Assembly: GCA_022600315.1 (NCBI GenBank)
Contig: JAHZKQ010000247.1
Span: 1-5,546 of the forward strand
Reading direction: 5' to 3'
DNA length: 5,546 bases
Origin: Gammaproteobacteria bacterium
GTDB lineage: Bacteria > Pseudomonadota > Gammaproteobacteria > Coxiellales > Coxiellaceae
A model generated the notes under the pieces. The model searched no databases. It saw only the letters and a list, made by a program, of their open reading frames with translations, and was not told the DNA's origin. Positions 4,344 through 5,546 of the stretch are shown in pieces; position 1 is the first letter of the stretch; each line of letters starts with the position of its first letter. Made by a program: the position numbers and the translations under genes.

Positions 4344-5546
4344 ATGCGCCTCTTTCAGCAATTAGCCACAAAAGAAATACAGCCTTACACAACACATGCA
4401 GTCAAACGGATGGAACATTTTTCCCAAACAGGTATCCTAAAAGGATTCGCTCGAAAACAAATTAAAACCCATATTATGCCTGTGCAAAGTATTTCAGAAA
4501 ACAATTTAAATAGCGCACTTACCCTAGAGTCCATGCACCGCTTAACTAGAGACTTTCTAAATGGTGATGCTATTAGCAAACTAGGCAGTTTCAATAAATT
4601 TGTATCTCATCTGGATGGTCATCTTGAGCTGTTAGAAGATCTTAATCTACAAAAAATATTTGGCTATATCATTCATCGTTATACGCTACTAGAACCTGCT
4701 CCGTCATTTCTTAATACAACAGAAATACAACCAACATTACTCTACCATCCACATCTATGGGCACTTGACAAAGATGAAGTCGGCACTGGATTGCTGCCTT
4801 ATTTGTTTATGCGGTTTAGCTATAAATTACAACTTGAACACCCTACTACTCCATGCTATGGACTGTTACCCACCTCAACTCCATGGGTGGCAATGATGCT
4901 GAATAACCGCTTCCCAGAACATTTCCCAAGCTTAAATTATAGTGAAGAAGCACTCAAAGAAACTGACAATAGGCCTCAATTAAAACCTCATGGCATTAAA
5001 ATCATGCAAGCAGCACTAAAAAGATTCTATGCGATTAGTGAACAAGGCCCAGAACCAATGAAAGACTGCGATTTATTTCACCCAAGATATTCAGTCAAAG
5101 ACAGTTGGTTTACCGGGGGGTTTAGTGACAAAGCACGAGTGATAGGCAATATTGGTCCCGCAATAAATATCCACACTAACTTTAAAAAAAAGATTGAAGA
5201 AAACTCCTCCAGAGAAGAAGAAGAAAAAGAAAAACCAAAAGATAAAGAGTCAGATAAGAAGAATATCTTTCTTACCATACTCCCTTGCAATCAAACTAAT
5301 CTAATCCATTTTGTTGAGACAATAAATATGCTTAGGCAATTTGGGATGCAATCATTACTTTCTAATACTCGTGCAACAGAACAAAAAGAATCAAGCTTTA
5401 TTACTGATTTATTCGCCATCTTAAGACTTTCAGAGGAGCAACAAGCCAGGGTAGGCAATCCCAGCAAACTATGCGACTTATATTCTCGATTTTATAACAC
5501 ACAAGAAAGACCACTTCACAATGCAATAATAGTCAATGAACAAAAA
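4344..5546 (+). CDS. Large protein of unknown function paired with the LuxR regulator (3' end cut)
   Basis: I do not recognise this protein. The frame is open for 401 codons and leaves the window without a stop, so its full size is unknown. No signal peptide and no clear membrane segment are seen, suggesting a soluble protein. Residues 1-115 look mainly helical and polar. Residues 130-200 are richer in aromatics and prolines (YHPHLWALD, GLLPYLFMRF, STPWVAMML). Residues 240-280 include LFHPRYSVKDSWFTGGFSDKA. Then comes a charged low-complexity linker at 281-307 (EEEEKEKPKDKESDKK) before a second folded part beginning IFLTILPCNQTN. This linker suggests two domains. No catalytic motif was identifiable by eye. 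It starts right at the regulator's stop with its own AGGAG, so it is probably a target, partner or effector of the same regulatory unit; that is inference from position. Confidence 0.8.
   Translation, partial: MRLFQQLATKEIQPYTTHAVKRMEHFSQTGILKGFARKQIKTHIMPVQSISENNLNSALTLESMHRLTRDFLNGDAISKLGSFNKFVSHLDGHLELLEDLNLQKIFGYIIHRYTLLEPAPSFLNTTEIQPTLLYHPHLWALDKDEVGTGLLPYLFMRFSYKLQLEHPTTPCYGLLPTSTPWVAMMLNNRFPEHFPSLNYSEEALKETDNRPQLKPHGIKIMQAALKRFYAISEQGPEPMKDCDLFHPRYSVKDSWFTGGFSDKARVIGNIGPAINIHTNFKKKIEENSSREEEEKEKPKDKESDKKNIFLTILPCNQTNLIHFVETINMLRQFGMQSLLSNTRATEQKESSFITDLFAILRLSEEQQARVGNPSKLCDLYSRFYNTQERPLHNAIIVNEQK
5184..5262 (+). repeat. Purine-rich, GAA-containing low-complexity tract
   Basis: An eight-A run (5184-5191) is followed by a nearly pure A/G stretch with a short GAA repeat (about 5213-5226) and AAAAAG runs. 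It encodes the Glu/Lys linker of the unknown protein. Such tracts can change length by slippage; a change not divisible by three would cut the protein at its domain boundary. Confidence 0.6.

Noticed and set aside
4385..4594. Minus-strand 69-codon open frame
   Set aside because: Opposite strand of the long unknown gene, whose frame is open for 401 codons with a good ribosome site.
5078..5290. Minus-strand Ser/Phe-rich 70-codon open frame
   Set aside because: Product of reading the GAA/AAG-rich linker backwards; low-complexity artefact.
1..5546. tRNA genes, CRISPR arrays, insertion-sequence ends or a transposase
   Set aside because: No cloverleaf-like segment, regularly spaced repeats or transposase motif was seen; the direct repeats are explained by tyrA and its copy.

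Overview
This is an AT-rich bacterial window with dense genes, overlapping starts and usable Shine-Dalgarno sites. A class I photolyase, a LuxR-type AHL-receptor-like regulator and a split chorismate mutase / prephenate dehydratase / prephenate dehydrogenase set all fit a proteobacterium. An AT-rich gammaproteobacterium, perhaps Legionella-like, is my guess. No rRNA or other taxonomic marker is present, so this is weak.

Left part (1-1383, + strand): the 3' end of a probable chorismate mutase gene, a 190-residue ACT-less prephenate dehydratase homologue and a 241-residue TyrA-type dehydrogenase. They overlap by 8 and 14 bases, so they form a translationally coupled unit turning chorismate into phenylpyruvate and 4-hydroxyphenylpyruvate (or arogenate-derived equivalents). 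The dehydratase has no Phe-binding regulatory domain and carries Thr-Met-Phe where the family has Thr-Arg-Phe.

Middle (1406-3530): a complete photolyase gene on the minus strand with a GTG start converges on tyrA. Behind its promoter region lies a small gene graveyard. It holds a roughly 20-codon remnant resembling the nucleotide-binding start of a short-chain dehydrogenase, broken at a poly-T tract. This joins directly to a decayed second copy of tyrA with an in-frame stop, a lost glycine in the Rossmann loop and a deletion of about 373 bases. The tyrA gene and its dead copy are direct repeats that bracket the photolyase gene.

Right part (3531-5546, + strand): a 270-residue LuxR-family regulator keeps five of the six hallmark residues of the autoinducer domain and a clear C-terminal LuxR helix-turn-helix. 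Its stop codon abuts the ATG of a large gene I do not recognise, which is open for 401 codons and leaves the window unfinished. No luxI-type synthase is visible, so within this window it is a LuxR solo paired with an unknown protein. This pair is the best candidate for an undescribed system here, but the sequence supports only the pairing and not a function.
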